The notes beneath the pieces are model-generated. The model was not told where the DNA came from. It made no database searches and saw only the letters and a list, made by a program, of their open reading frames with translations. From Cytophagales bacterium (GTDB lineage Bacteria; Bacteroidota; Bacteroidia; Cytophagales; JAHDFW01), in contig JAHDFW010000014.1 in the NCBI GenBank assembly GCA_020627945.1, positions 1 through 39,020 of the forward strand: a DNA stretch of 39,020 nt, given 5' to 3'. Within the stretch, counting starts at the first letter, position 1. Each line of letters begins with the position of its first letter. Shown in pieces: positions 1 to 15,100 of the stretch. Both the position numbers and the translations under genes were made by a program.

Positions 1-2
1 AG

Positions 3-75
<73 letters not shown>

Positions 76-85
76 ATTTGAGGTG

Positions 86-115
86 CAAACATAACACCTT
101 TTTATTTACCTGCAA
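86..115 (-). promoter_or_regulatory. Bacteroidota promoter for tRNA-fMet
   Basis: On the minus strand a -33 TTG (115-113) is followed after exactly 19 bases by TATGTTTG (93-86), a full match to the Bacteroidota -7 consensus TAnnTTTG. The predicted transcription start is about 80, only a few bases before the mature tRNA 5' end at 75. Confidence 0.8.
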
Positions 116-116
116 T

Positions 117-168
117 GGGTGAACTAAAAATATTTTAAAATTCAACCAAATAAGTAGACTTTTCACCC
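117..168 (-). terminator. Possible weak terminator hairpin after the NRPS operon
   Basis: GGGTGAA (117-123) and TTCACCC (162-168) form a perfect 7-bp inverted repeat just after the stop codon of NRPS-C. The loop is long (38 bases, AT-rich) and no good U-tract follows, so this is a poor intrinsic terminator. It is the only candidate between the end of the 32-kb operon and the tRNA-fMet gene. Confidence 0.25.
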
Positions 169-177
169 GAAATCACG

Positions 178-3100
178 TTAAATATCAAATCCAAAATCCA
201 ATTCTTCATCAAACTCAGATTCTTCGAGATTCGAAAACACATTAATTTGTGAAATTGTAACCTTAGGATTTGCCAATATTTCTTCAATAATTTGGTTAAT
301 GGACGATATCATTTGATCAATACTCTCTTCCTTAAACAAACCAATTTTGTATTCTATTTCGTAAACCAACTCAGCTCCTTCAAAAACATTGAACGTTAAA
401 TCAAATTTGGCTGTCGATCTACCTCTTTTCATAAAGCCTGCTTTAAGATCCAATTGATTCTCACCGCTATTCACTTCATTTTGATTAGCATTGGTTGTCA
501 CCATGCTTAGCAGCACATCAAACAGAGGGTTTCTAGTACCTTCGCGAGCTGGCTCGTAAACCTCTACCAACTTATCGAATGGATAACTGCCATACTCTGC
601 TGCCTCCAATATTGTATTTCGGACTTTCTTCAGAACGGACAAGAAACTTTCGTCTAATCCTATGTTATCTTTGAGCAAGAAGGTATTTACAAACAATCCT
701 ATTTGGTTTTCCAAATTTTCATGATCTCTTCCTGCAATGGTACTTCCAAAAACAATCTCTTGCTGACCTGTTAATTTGGCAAAAAACACTTTGAAGATCG
801 AAGTCATGAACGCATAAGTATTTACCTGATGACGTTTACTCAACTCTTGTATTTGATTATACTGCTCCTCTGAAAAACTAAAACGCTTCACGCCTGCCTC
901 CGAACTGGCTTCACTATTCCGTTCAAAATCCATTGGTATTTTTAACCGTGCTACCTTTTCGCCTAATTTATTTCCCCAATAAGATTTGAGTTGTTGTCCA
1001 TCTTCACCTACTAACAAATTATTATGCCATGATGCATAATCTTTATAGCTAATTTCCAACGGTTTAAGATCACTGGATCTTCCTGTTTTTATAGTGCTAT
1101 AAAGTTGTATAAGTTCATTAAACATTACACGCATCGACCATCCATCAGAAATAATATGATGCATATTGATCAACAAATAATTATCTTTCTCAGATACTCG
1201 AATCAACTTAAAACGATATAAAAAGTCTTCGCTTAAATTAAATTCATGAGATTCCGACAAAGCTATTTGCTCTTGAAGAAGATCTTTATCAACCTTCCTA
1301 TCGGTTAAATCAACAACATCTAACTCAAAAGGCACGTCATCAAAGACCTGTTGCATAGGAACATGATCCTTTTCGACAAACTTGGTCCTAAATACTTCAT
1401 GCCGTTCGATTAGTTGCTTGAAAGCCATTTTAAGTATCTCAACATCGATTATCCCAATTAATTCAATTGAAACGTAGATATTATATAAACTTGAAGGTTT
1501 ACCATGCATTTTATCTAACAACCACAATCTTTTCTGGGCATAAGACACATCATAATATTCCTGTTTATCAAGCCTTTTAATATTTTCAAAATTCTTTTGA
1601 TCAAGGCTTCTAATTTTAGTCGCCAGCGTTTCGATGGTGGAATTTGAGAAGATATCAGCAAGAGTAACTTTAACATTAAAGGTTTTATGAATCTTGTTGG
1701 CAAGCACATTGGCCTTAAGCGAATGCCCTCCTAGTTCAAAAAAGTCCTGATCAACACCAACCTGCTCAAGATGTAATATTTCTTTCCAAATTGAGCTTAA
1801 ATTTTCCTCCGTCAAATTTGAAGCTGCTTTAAGTTCTAACGTTAAATTCAAAGAAGGCTTTGGAAGCTGCTTACGATCTATTTTAGCATTCGCTGAAAGA
1901 GTAAACTTTTCCATTCGAACTATTACGGCAGGAACCATATAATCAGGTAGCTTTTTATTAAGTGCTTCCTTAATCTCATTTTCCGAAACTGCACCACTAT
2001 AATACCCACAAATAAATAGCTCCTGAGAATCGTCTCTAAACGCTTTAACAGCTGCTTGTTTAACGCCATCAACATTTAAAATAGCATTCTCTATTTCACC
2101 TGTTTCAATTCTGTAACCTCGAATCTTAACTTGAAAATCCAAACGGCCTATAAACTCAACATTCCCGTCCGAAAGCCATCTTGCTAAATCACCTGTACGG
2201 TACATTCTTTCTTCTTCCACAAACGGACTAGGCACAAATTTCTCTGCAGTAAGTTCTGGACGTTTATAATAACCCTGCCCTACCGAATTACCAGCAACGC
2301 ATAGTTCTCCAAAAACACCTACTGGAACAGGATTAAGGTTGGAATCAACTATATAAAACTTATTATTACGTAATGGCTTCCCAATAGGAACGTAATTCAG
2401 TTTTTCGGATAACAGTTCTTTCGATTCAAAATGCGAGTTATCTATCGTACATTCTGTAACACCATAGCTATTAATGATTCTTAGTTTATCCCCAAATCGC
2501 TCAAGAATTCGGTTATAATGCGCAGTAGGAAAAGCATCAGCTCCCGCAACTACCATTTTCAATTTAGGAAGATCTATCTCGTTTTCATAAATGTAATCCA
2601 TCAATGGGACTATAAGTCCTGGAGTAGATTCAATGAATGAAACACTATAGGATTGAGCCAATTTTATTAATTCATCTGGCTCCAACTTATGCTCGTCTGG
2701 ACAGATAACCATTTTTCCTCCAACTGCCAAAGTACGAAGCATGTCTTGTGCAAATACATCAAATGCAAAACTTGCCAATTGCAAGACCGTATTCTCTTTA
2801 TTAAAATTATACTGATCAACTAACGCTCTTCCCAACTTAACCCAACTGCCATGCTGGTTTAACACTCCCTTAGGATTACCAGTTGATCCTGACGTGTATA
2901 TTACATAGGCTAAATCCTCTGAATTAACTTTTACTGGTGGTTGTTTGTCACTACAAGATTGCCAGCCATTATCGTCGATTAAAACAACCTTAGATTCGCC
3001 GATGAGTGACTTTAAAGAATCCTCTGTGATCGATAACTTTGAATCACAATCCTCTAATAAAAAATGTACTCTATCTTGTGGATATTTTGGATCTATTGGC

Positions 3101-6100
3101 AAATAACCCGCACCGGTTTTTAAAACGGCCAGAGAAGCAATTAAAACTTGCTCAGATCTATTCAGTAATATTGGAACTATCTCGCCTTTCTGAACTTCAA
3201 ACTCTTCGATCAAGTAATTAGCAAACTGATTTGAACTCTCATCTAGTTGACGATACGTTAAAGCCTTTTCTTTAAAAACAACTGCTATTGCATCCGGCGT
3301 TCTCTTAGCATGAGCCTGAAATTCATCCACAAATGACCCAATATTTTCAAATTCAACAGCGTTTGAATTAAATCCATTGACAACCAGCTGCCTTTCGTCT
3401 TCGGTAAGCAGGCTCATTTTTCCGATCTCTGCACTACCATTATTTGCTAGGCACTGCTCAAGCACTAGCATATAGCCCTTATGGAATTCTAAAATACGCT
3501 CTTCGTCAAACACTCCTGTCTGATACGACCAGTTCAATTCAAGTAAACCATTAATATTTCTATTACTAGCATTAATATGAATGGTTAACGCACTACTATC
3601 AGCACCAGGATGGGCATGCCTAATTTCAAAACGCTTTTCACGTACATCTGGATGCGTAATCAAATTAAGATCAAGGAGATAGTTTGGAGATTCACCTGTT
3701 AGTTTCCGAATATCTTCTGTTAATAAATCAAACGGATATTTTGAATGATTCTTGAGAATATTCTTGATATCACCCGCCAATTTTGATTCAAGGTTCAAGA
3801 ATGATTCATCATCTTCTAGTTTCGCTTTAACTGGCACTGTACTCACGTACATTCCGCAAGTATTCCTCTTCTTTTCAGAATCTCTACCGTGATTTACACT
3901 TCCAATCACCACTTCTTTACGATCTTCAACTTTTGATAGATAGACGGCTAGTACCGCCATCATTGTTCTATGAATTGAACTTTTATTCGTTTCAATAAAT
4001 TGCAAAAGTTGACTTCTAAGAGTATCAGGAACTGAAGTAACAATTGTTTTAGCCACCAAATCATTCCCGTTTGTTGAAGAAGGAATTACTCGTTTCATTG
4101 GTTCTGGTAACGGAAATAGATATTCCCTCCAAAACTTACCATCTGAATCAAATTCGGGCGATGCTAGGTATTCTCGTTCCTCCTTCAAATATTCTAAATA
4201 CGATGGAGTTTCAGAATTAGGCACTTCACCCTTCAGAAAAGCTTCATAAGCAACATGTACCAGATGTCCGACTAGGAAAATAGTCCAACCATCTCCCACT
4301 AAATGATGTACATTAAAATAATAACCAGACCTTCCTTCTGGAAGAAGAACTGGTTTCATTAAAAACAAGGTCTGGTCTTCTCCGTACAAAGGCATACAAC
4401 TTAATTCCTTGAGCCATTTTTCATAACCTTCTGGATCTTTGCTAAAATCTGCTAGTTCAAATTTCCAATCTGTTTCCTCTTCTATATATTGATATCTTTC
4501 TAAAGAGTGATCCATATGAATCGTTCTCAACCTAAGGCCATCGTTTGTGTTTATTACATGACGAATAGCTTTCTCCAGAATCTCAAAGTCCACAACATAA
4601 TCGTAAATCATTATAAATGGAGTATTATTAACTCCAGAATTACTGACAATCTGCTCAATGTTAAAAATTCTCTTTTGAGCGTGGGTTAAGCCATGTAATT
4701 GCTTATCATTTTTGCCTAAAACGATATCTCCAATCGACATAGTTGGAGCAGCTACCACTTGGTCCATCATATGAACAAAGGATTCAAACATGGATTGAAT
4801 TGTCTCTTCCTTAAAAAGTCCAGATTTATATTCAACCGCTAACTCTATGTTATCTTTACTTTCATAAGCATATAGAGTTATATCCATTTTCGAAACCGCT
4901 TTGATGTGTTCGAAATCCATGACAGCTTCATCGGTTGATGAAAATTGCATATTATCCTTCTCATACATGTTCTGAACCATCAGTCCAAAATCAGTAATGG
5001 CATTTCGTCCAGGTAGGATTTCCGCCTCCAATTGTTCCATTAGTAAATCAAAAGGGTAATCCTGATATTCATAGGATTTAAGTGCTGCAGTTCTTACTTC
5101 ATTTAAGAATTTATCAAACGACTTATGCGACTCTGGATAATTACGAAGAATAATTGTTCCCAATAAAAGCCCTACGGTTCTCTCAAACTGAAAATGATTT
5201 CTTCCAGCAATTGAAGTTCCTATCGCTACTTCCTTTTCTCCTGACATTTTACTTAGAAGAATATTGAAATTAGCCATTAAGAGCATGTACAAGGTTACAT
5301 TTTGATCTCGCAGCATATCATTGACTTTCTTGGTTCTCTTTGAACCTAGTCTAAATACATATCGCTTACCATTGTAATCCCCAAATTGTGATCTTGGAAA
5401 ATCAGTTGGAATAGACAATTGCTTGATAGGTGCAGCTAAATGTTTTAGCCAAAACTCCTCATGCTTATTAAATTGTCCTGATTCAAATCGTTGATGTTGC
5501 CATTCGGAAAAGTCTCTATATTGGGCTTCAACGGCTGGCAATTCTTCGTTTTTCCAAAGTGTAAAAAACTCATCTTTGATTACATTCATGGAACTACCGT
5601 CGAACACAAGGTGACTCACATCCACGATAAGATAAAATTGGTCCGATAATGTTTCAACCATTGTCGCTCGTAACAAAGGAGCTTTCCCAAGGTCAAATGA
5701 ACGAGCATAATTACTAAAAAAGGCATTTAAATCTGCTTTTTCTAACTTCTTATGCTTAAGCTCAAATCGCACATCTTTTGGGGCAATAATTTTCTGATAT
5801 ACATCTCCTTCTTCTTCAAAGAAACTTGTGCGTAATGCTTCATGCCTTTCAATAAGAGTGCTGATAATTTGCTCCACTTTCTCCAAATCAACATCTGCCC
5901 CAAGAGGGAGCATCATTGGGATGTTCATCAACGTACTTCCTGCATATTTTTGCTGAAATAAGTAAAAGCCTCTTTGCCCTGGAGATGCTAAATACTTTTC
6001 TTTCTCGCTTGCCCTTGTATAAGTAAATTCAGAAGCTACGGCATTATGGGAAAGGTATTCTGCTGTTTTTCGAATGGTAGCATTCTTAAAAAACTCAAGA

Positions 6101-9100
6101 ATTGGCAATTCGATTTTGAGTTCTTTTCTAATTGCACCAATTAAATGCATTGCTTTAAGCGAATGACCTCCCAGCTCAAAAAAGTCAGAATTAACACTAA
6201 TTTCCTCTGGTGAAACCTTTAGCGTTCTGGCGAAAATATTGCGCACCTTAATTTCTAGTTCTCCTTCCGCTTCCTCGAAAATAGATTTTTCTTGAGCGAT
6301 TAATTCAGTTCCAATGCTCTCTAAAGCACGATAATTCAACTTACCGTTTAGCGTCAGAGGAACTTCAGGAATTGAAACGAATCTAGAAGGCACCATGTAG
6401 TTCGGAAGTTTCGAAGCTAGGCTGGACTTTAACTCTTCTCCATTCAAATCCTCTTTCGTTGCCACCGCATATGCTGTGAGCTCTCCTCCATTCTGATTAG
6501 AATCGAAAACCACTATCGCTTTATCCACGTTTGCTAACTCCTCAAGAACTTGTTCAATCTCACCCAGTTCAATTCTATGCCCTCTAATCTTTACTTGTGT
6601 ATCCTTACGTCCCAAATATTCCAATTCACCTGATTTAGACCAGCGCACAAGATCTCCTGTTTTGTAAACTAACGAATCAGCATCGAATGGATTTTGGACA
6701 AATTTTTCTTGGGTTAGATCGGGACGATTCAAATAACCTTGAGCTAATTGTATTCCTGAAATATGTAATTCTCCAACAGCTCCGGTCGGAAGAAGGTTTA
6801 AATCTTGATCCAATACATATAATCCTGTATTCCAAACAGGCTTCCCTATCGGAACGACCGTATCCTCTTTTGAGGTTGCAAAGTGGGTAACATCTACAGT
6901 AGCCTCCGTTGGACCGTACAGGTTGTGTAAATCTGCATTCAACAACTGATGAAAACGTACTACCGTATCCACTTTCAATGCTTCTCCACTTGAGAAAACT
7001 TGTTTAATAGATTGTACCTCTTCAACCCCAGAATTTTCTAGATGATCAATAAACACATCTAACATACTTGGAACAAAGTGTAAGGTAGTCACCTTGTGCC
7101 TTTCGATAGTATCAACCAAAAGTTTAGGATCATAAACCGCCTCTTTATCGCAAACAACCAGTTTAGCTCCAACGATCAAGGTCATAAAGAACTCCCAAAC
7201 AGACACATCAAAAGCGTAATTCGTTTTTTGCAGGATTACATCTTCGTTCGAAATATCGTATTGCTCTTTCATCCAAAGAATTCTATTCACCACCCCTTTA
7301 TGTTGAATCAAAGTGCCCTTAGGATTACCTGTTGAGCCTGAGGTATAAATTACATAGGCTAGATCTTCTGAAGACAATGACACTTTATCAAAACCTTGTA
7401 AAGGATCTATATTCTCAAGATCATTTACAACCACACTGTTTATTCCCTGAGATAGTTTTGCATCAAGGATTGAATTCGTCACACAATGTTTTATACCACT
7501 ATCTTGAATTACATAATCTAGTCGTTCTTGGGGAAGATCAGGGTCAATTGGAAGGTATGCTGCACCTGCTTTTTGAATTGCCAATAATGCTGAAACCATC
7601 TCGACCGAACGGTCCATTAATACTCCAACGAGATCCCCTTTTTGAACATCAATATTAATAAGGTTATTTGCAAGACCGTTCACTTTCAGGTTTAACTCAG
7701 AGTAAGTCAACTTTCTATCATGACTCTCGATGGCCACATCATTTGGTGATTCCTCAACTTGTTTCTCAAACAGTTCCACTAAAGTAGCTTGTGGTATTTC
7801 AACTTGAGTTCCTTTACCTAATTCGTTAATCTGCAGTTCACGATCTTCTTCAGTAATAACCTGTAAATCACGGATTGCAATTTCTGGACTATTGATAACC
7901 TGCTGAATAATGGCAATTAAAGAATTTAAGTAATCCATTACCGTATCTTCAGTAAATAACGACTTGGAATAATCCATCCTTAGCGTAAAGTCCGAATCAC
8001 GTTCTACAACATCCAAAGACAGATCAAACTTAGCATTACCTGTGTTATACTGATAATTACCATATTTGAGTTCCCCATTAGAAGATCGATTACCGCTATC
8101 ATTAAATTTAGCGTACATCAGCATGACATCAAACAAGGGGTTTCTAGACGGTTCTCTTTCCAAATTCAACTCATCCACTAAGGCGTCGAATGGATAATCT
8201 TGATACTTGTAATCTTGTAGCAAAACTGCTTTTAAACGCTCTAAAAACTGTTTAAAACTTGACCCATAATCAATTTGAGTTCTTATAGCCAAGGTATTTA
8301 CAAACGCTCCAACTAAAGGAAGTAAATCGGAATTGGTTCTGCCCGATATTGGAGAACCGATTATTAAATCTCTTTGTCCGCTATATTTTGAAAGGAGGAT
8401 TTTATATACTCCAACAAAAAACATGAATGGAGTCACCTGATTCTGAGTAATAAGCTCCTTTAGTTTTGCACTGGTGTCACGCTCCAACTGAATTTCACAA
8501 CGTGCTCCTTCAAATTGCTTTACTTTTGGTCTAACAAAATCTGTGGGGAGTTCCAGTACAGGAATTTGATCGGCATACTTATCCAACCAATAGGCCTGAG
8601 ATTCCACTAATTTCTCTTTGCTAAACTGACTAGCGTAATCTTTAATTTGAACTTTAAGAGGTTCTAATTCTGCTCCAGAATATATTTTAACAAAATCATT
8701 AAATAAATTCTTTACGGACTCACCATCGGATATGATATGGTGCATATCGAAGGCCAGAATAAATTTACCGTCTTCAACTTTTAATATAAGTACTCGAAAA
8801 AGTTCATCCTTTTCTAAATCAAAAGGTCTAACAAAAGTCTGTAACGATCTGTCTACTTCTTCTTTAGCTATTTCGCGATACTCAGATTGAATATTCACAT
8901 TTTCAAGTGAATGCACTTTTTGCATCAGTACATCCCCATCTAAAAAGAAGGAGGTTCTAAGGGGCTCATGTCGTTCTATTAGCTTCTCGATAGTGTAATT
9001 AAACTTATCGAGATCAAGAATACCCTCAACCTCAAAAATACCGGGCATGTTATACACGGTTGAGTTAGGAGCCATCTGACTAAGAACATAAATCCTCTGC

Positions 9101-12100
9101 TGAGAATAAGTAACAGGATATGAATCCAGAGCTCCTGCCTGAAGGATATTTTCGTTATCACCGCTAGCTTCAACTAAGTTCCAGTTTTCCGCCATTGCCT
9201 TAATAGATGGAAAATCAAATACATCTACTACTGATAATTTCATTCCCAAATTACGTTGCACTTCACTTACCAATTGCATCGCTTTTAACGAATGTCCTCC
9301 TATTTCGAAAAAGTTATCCGTTACACTTATCTGGTGTTCTGGCAAATAGAGAATTTTAGACCACACTTTTCGAAGTTCTACTTCTAGGGAAGTAGATGGT
9401 TCCACAATAGCAGAGCCAATATTTATCAACTCAAATGAAGGTTCTGGCAATGCTTTTCGATTTACCTTACCACTGCTCATTAAAGGAAAAACATCCAGCA
9501 ACATAAAGTATGTTGGCACCATGTAAGTCGGCAATTTACCATTTAGGTATTCTCGAATTTGATTACCTTCAATCTGGTTATCCGTAGTATAATAGTTACA
9601 TAGCACTTTTTGACCAGATGCATCTTCTTTTATCAAAGTAATAGAATCCGTAACTCCTTTTACCTCTCGTATTTCAGAATCTATTTCGCCTAATTCAATT
9701 CGGTATCCTCTTAATTTAACCTGATCGTCTTTTCTTCCAAAAAACTCTATTTCACCTGATGGGAGCCATCTGGCTAAATCACCGGTTTTATATAATCTTT
9801 CAGCAGGATTAAATGGATTAGTAATAAACCGTTCAGTAGTCAATTCTGGTCTATTTAAATAACCACGAGCCAAACCTTCACCAGCGATGCACAATTCCCC
9901 TTGAACTCCAATTGGGGCCAAATTACTAGCCTCATCAAGTATGTACATTTGCTCATTGAACAAAGGTTGACCAATGTTTAATCCGCCTGGTTTAAGTTGA
10001 GCAGTTGAGCTCCATATAGTGGCTTCTGTAGGTCCATAAACATTGAATATGTCTATATTTTCAAGTTGAATTAAGGATTCATACAATGGCTGTGACATTG
10101 CTTCTCCTCCTACCAAAAGGACATTCAACTGTTCCAGAACTTTGGTTCCTGATTGATCTAGAAGCAACTGCAATCTGGAAGGTGTAATTTGTAAAGCTGT
10201 TACACTTCCGCTTGAAATTTTATTCGCTAAAGTTTCAGGGTTATTTACTGACTGGGTAGATGCAAGTTCAACCGTCATTCCATTCAGCAGTGAGCATATT
10301 ATTTCAAGTACCGAAATATCAAAAGTAACGGTGGTAATGGCTAACATGGTATCTGTACTGGAGAGTCCAAAACGATATTCCATATTGGCATTAAAACTCG
10401 TCACATTTCGGTGTTCTAATTGAACTCCTTTTGGTTTCCCGGTAGATCCAGAAGTATAAATAACATATGCCAAAGCATCCAAACCAATCTCAACATTTGG
10501 GTTAGCAGTTACTTCAGTATTTAGCCCTGCTTCAATCTGAATTTCATGCCCCGAATAAATTACCTCCCTGTCAAGCTCTTTTTCCAACAACAAATAAGAG
10601 GTCTCACTATCGTGCAACATGTAGTTTATACGCTCTGTTGGATAATCTGGATCAATCGGTAAGTAAGCTGCACCTGCTTTTAATATGGCTAGGATACCTA
10701 TTACTAATCGTTCCGATCTTTCTAACATAAGTCCGACGAGGTCTCCTTTCCCAACTCCAGTAGAGGTCAAATGTGATGCAACTTTGTTAACCCGCTCATT
10801 CAATTCTTTGTAGGTGAGTTCAACTCCCTCAAAAGATAAGGCTGTTTTGTCTGAATGTTGTTCCGCACTTGATTCAAACAACTGAACTATATTCTTCGAG
10901 TTATCATATTCAAAATAAGATTGGTTAAAATCAGCGGACAGATACAATTCATCCTCGTCTGTTAATAACTTAATTTCATCTACAAGAAGATCTGGAACCG
11001 CGGTAACCTCACGAATAATTTTAGTGAAATGATCCTTAATTCCTTCAAACACCTTAGAAGTAAATAAATGAGGATCATAGGTAAACTCTACCTTAAACTC
11101 TTTAGCAGGGATTACACGGATATCAAAGTTGTATGAAGTCTGTTCAACTACGTCTACATTCTGAATTAAACCATCTTCTTTTGAGTTACCCGATTCCTCT
11201 ACTTCCTGCTCTAAAGGATAGTTTACGAAGATAATAATATGGTCAAACAGGTCCTGCTTCAATTCAGAGTTTGCCTGAATATCCACCAGAGGAGCAAAAT
11301 CATACTTTCCAGACTCTAATGCCCCTTCCTGTATAGATTTGACCAACTTATTAAAAGGTATATCACCTCCGGTTTTTACTCGAACAGGAATTGCATTAAT
11401 AAAAAGCCCGAGCATTTTCTCGATACCTTCTATTTCTGTTGGTCTACCAGAGACAATAGAACCAAAAGCAACATCATCCGAACCATTGTATTTACTCAGC
11501 AAAACTGACCATGCTGCTTGAAAAACGGTATTCAACGTAGCTTGATGCAAACTTGCAAACTCTTTAAGTTTGTTCGTTAACTCTTCATTTAAACTAAATT
11601 TGTACGTACCTCTTTTTATATCCGGGACAACTTCAGGTTTGAACATTGGAACCTGAGAAGGCGTTTGATATTCTTTGAGGTAATCTCTCCAATAGTTTAT
11701 TGCGGAAAGTTTATCCTGACGATTGTACCATTTTATGTATTCACTATATGGGTAGGTCTTCGGTAAATCTAATTCTCTTTCGTATAGTTTGGAATAATAC
11801 ATTTCGAAAAAATCAGAAATTATTATCCCCAGACACCAACCATCCATAATGATATGATGATAGCTCCAAATTAACTCGTATTCACTTTCGCTTATTTTAA
11901 CAAGATTAATTCGAAACAAAGAATCCTCGGAAAGTTCAAAACCACGCTGTTGATCTGAGGTTTTATGCTCATCTACTAAAACGTCAATAAATGCTGAGTC
12001 TTGATCTGAAATGTCATGAAGTTGTACTGGAGAAGTTCTCCCTTCCAAAATAACTTGACGAGGATTAGGAATGTTTTCATAGACAAATAAAGTTCGAAGC

Positions 12101-15100
12101 ACTTCATGTCTTTTATATAAGTCATCTAAACACTGCTGAATCAGGTTTACATCCAAACGCCCTTTGAGATTAAACGAAAGTTGTCGGTAATAAGGGTCTT
12201 CCGATTTATCCATTAAATAATGAAAAAGCATTCCTTCTTGCATCGCCGAAAGAGCATATACTTTTTCCAAATTTAAATCAGGAACAGTAGATTGTACGTG
12301 ACTTACAATTTTTTGATAATCAGCTAAATCAAGAGTTAAATCAGCAAAATCCGAAGGAGTCTTTTCTCTTTCTTGTTTTTCAGAACAATGCTCAATTATT
12401 TCAATCATTCCTGATTTGAAAGAATCTGCTAAAACATCAATTTGTTCTTGATCAAAATCCGTGGTTGCAAATCCAATATCAAAACTCAACTTACCACTTG
12501 CAATCATGCCTGTAATATTTAAGGCATAATTATTTTCAGAATTAGGACTTATTGAATTTCCAGTTGGCATTCCTGAAATCCCAAAAGCAGGCTCTTGCTT
12601 TTCGCCATCCTTTTTATTGGAAACTACACCGTCAAACTGCCCTAGGTAATTAAAATTAACTTCTGGTTTAAGGGTGAATTTGCAATCTTGCTTATGCTCG
12701 TCTGGAGTAAGGTATTTAATAATTTCATAACCAATTCCTTTATTTGGAATTCGTCTTAAGGCTTCTTTGGTTCTTTTTATATGGTTCCCAATTCCTTCTT
12801 GGCTATAACCTAAAACCACAGGGTACGAAGAGGTAAACCAACCTACGGTTCTGGTAACATCAACCTCATCTGAAATATTTTCACGGCCGTGTCCTTCCAA
12901 TCTAATTAACAAGTTCTCAAACCCATTCCACTTATTAAACCCAATGGACAATGCAGACATCAACAAATCATTAATCTCTGTGTTATAGGCATGATTCGTT
13001 TTTTCAAGAAGGCGTTGAGTCTCTTCTTTAGAAAGACTCACTTTCACCCGTTTAAGATCTTTAAGTTTGGATGGTTTATCTGATTTTTTCTCAAGTTTTG
13101 AGATTTCTTTTTGCTCTAAACCTTTCCAATAAGCAACTTCTTGAACAATAGTATTACTGCTGGCATATTCCTTCAGGGCATTTGCCCATTTTAGGAAGGA
13201 ACTAGTTTTATCTTGAAAAGAAATCTGCTCGCCATTGGTTAATTGCCCAAAAGCTATTTTCAAATCTTCTAAAAGGATTCTCCAAGACACCCCATCTACT
13301 ACAAGGTGATGTAATACGATTAAAACATGATCTCCTTCTTCCGTTTTAAAATATCCTATATGCAACAAAGGCCCATGCTCCAAATCAATTCCTGACTGAA
13401 TTTCAACAGCCTTTTCCCGAATTGCATCATGAACATTTTCTACATTGGTAAAATCACTTTCATGAATCGTATAAAAAGTTCCTTCTTCTGGTTTTAAAAT
13501 TTCCTGCTTTACCTGACCTGATTCAAAGGAATATCTTGACCGAATAACATCGTGATGCTCGGTTATTTTAGTGAAAATTTGATTTAAGTATTCACCAGAG
13601 ATTCCTGTTTTAAAATGTACCGCAACAGATTGATTGAAATGGTGCTGCTCGGTGAATTTACTATCAAAAAACCAGTTTTGAATTGGTGTAAGAGGCACAA
13701 TACCAGAAACTGCTGATTGTTCTATTTGAATATTCGATTCTCGAAGTTGAGGAGCTAATTCAGCAATGGTTGAATAGTCAAAAATATCAGCAACCTCCAT
13801 TTTCAAATTATACTTCAACAACCTAGAAGCAATTTGGACCGACTTAATAGAATCTCCTCCTAAAACAAAAAAGTTATCGTTTACTCCAATGCTAGTTCTA
13901 CCTAGAACATCCTCCCAAACCTCGGTTAGTATTTCTTCCCTTTCATTTCGTGCTCCTTCAAAATCAACTTCGCTTCCTAACGCTCCAGTATGATCTGGCA
14001 ATGATTTCTTATCAACTTTTCCATTGGATGTAACTGGAATGGAGTTAACAGGAACAAAATAGGTTGGAATCATATATTCAGGCAACAGTGGAGTAAGAAA
14101 CTCCCGTAATTCACCAACACCTAAATCATTTGAATCGCTCACAAAATAAGCTGCTAGTTCTTTACCTCCTGCACTTGAATCTATCGCTATAGTTACTGAA
14201 TCAGTAATTTGATCATGACTGTTCATTGCGACCGTTACTTCTCCTGTTTCAACACGATATCCTCGTATTTTAACCTGATCATCTGCTCGTCCTAGAAACT
14301 GTATAGTTCCTAATTCCGTCCAAACGCCTAAGTCACCCGTTCCATAGTACTGGCTACCTTCAATAAATGGGTTATCCAGAAACTTTTCCGCACTTAATTC
14401 AGGTCGATTCAAGTAACCTTTTGATAGTCCGTTTCCTGCCACAAAAATTTGACCTGAAACTCCCTTTGGAACTAAGTTACCGTAGTGATCTAAAATATAG
14501 ATTTGAGCATTTTCTATAGGCACTCCAATTACAGGATTCTTCTTAAAACCATCCCATTGCCCCTCGTTTTCTATCGTATGTGCTATAGTTCCAATCGTAG
14601 TCTCCGTTGGACCATAATGATTCACAAAGGTTGTATCAGAATTCACAGAACGATAATGCTCAACATCTTCTATTCTAAACTCCTCTCCCCCCAATAGGAT
14701 CAAACTCATAGGAGCATCCTTCAATTTATTAAGATTTGAAGCTGAAACCATCATACCAAAAAGTGATGGCGTTGTTTTCAAGAACGTAATTTGTTGCTCA
14801 GATAAATACTCGATTAAATCGTCTGGGTTCTTGCGTAATTCATTTCCTACTAAGTGAATATTTCCTCCGTTCAATAGAGCTCCCCATAAACAAGTATAGC
14901 CAAGATCAAAAGCATATGAAGAAAGTAAAACTGAGCTATCTTTTTCATTTAGATCATAAGTCTTAGTTAACCATTGAATGTAGTTAAGAAAAGACCTCTG
15001 ATTAATAATAGTTCCTTTAGGTTTACCAGTGGTACCTGAAGTATAAATCACGTATAAAGCGTCGTTTATACCTGTACTAATTTGAGGTGCTTCCGAACTA

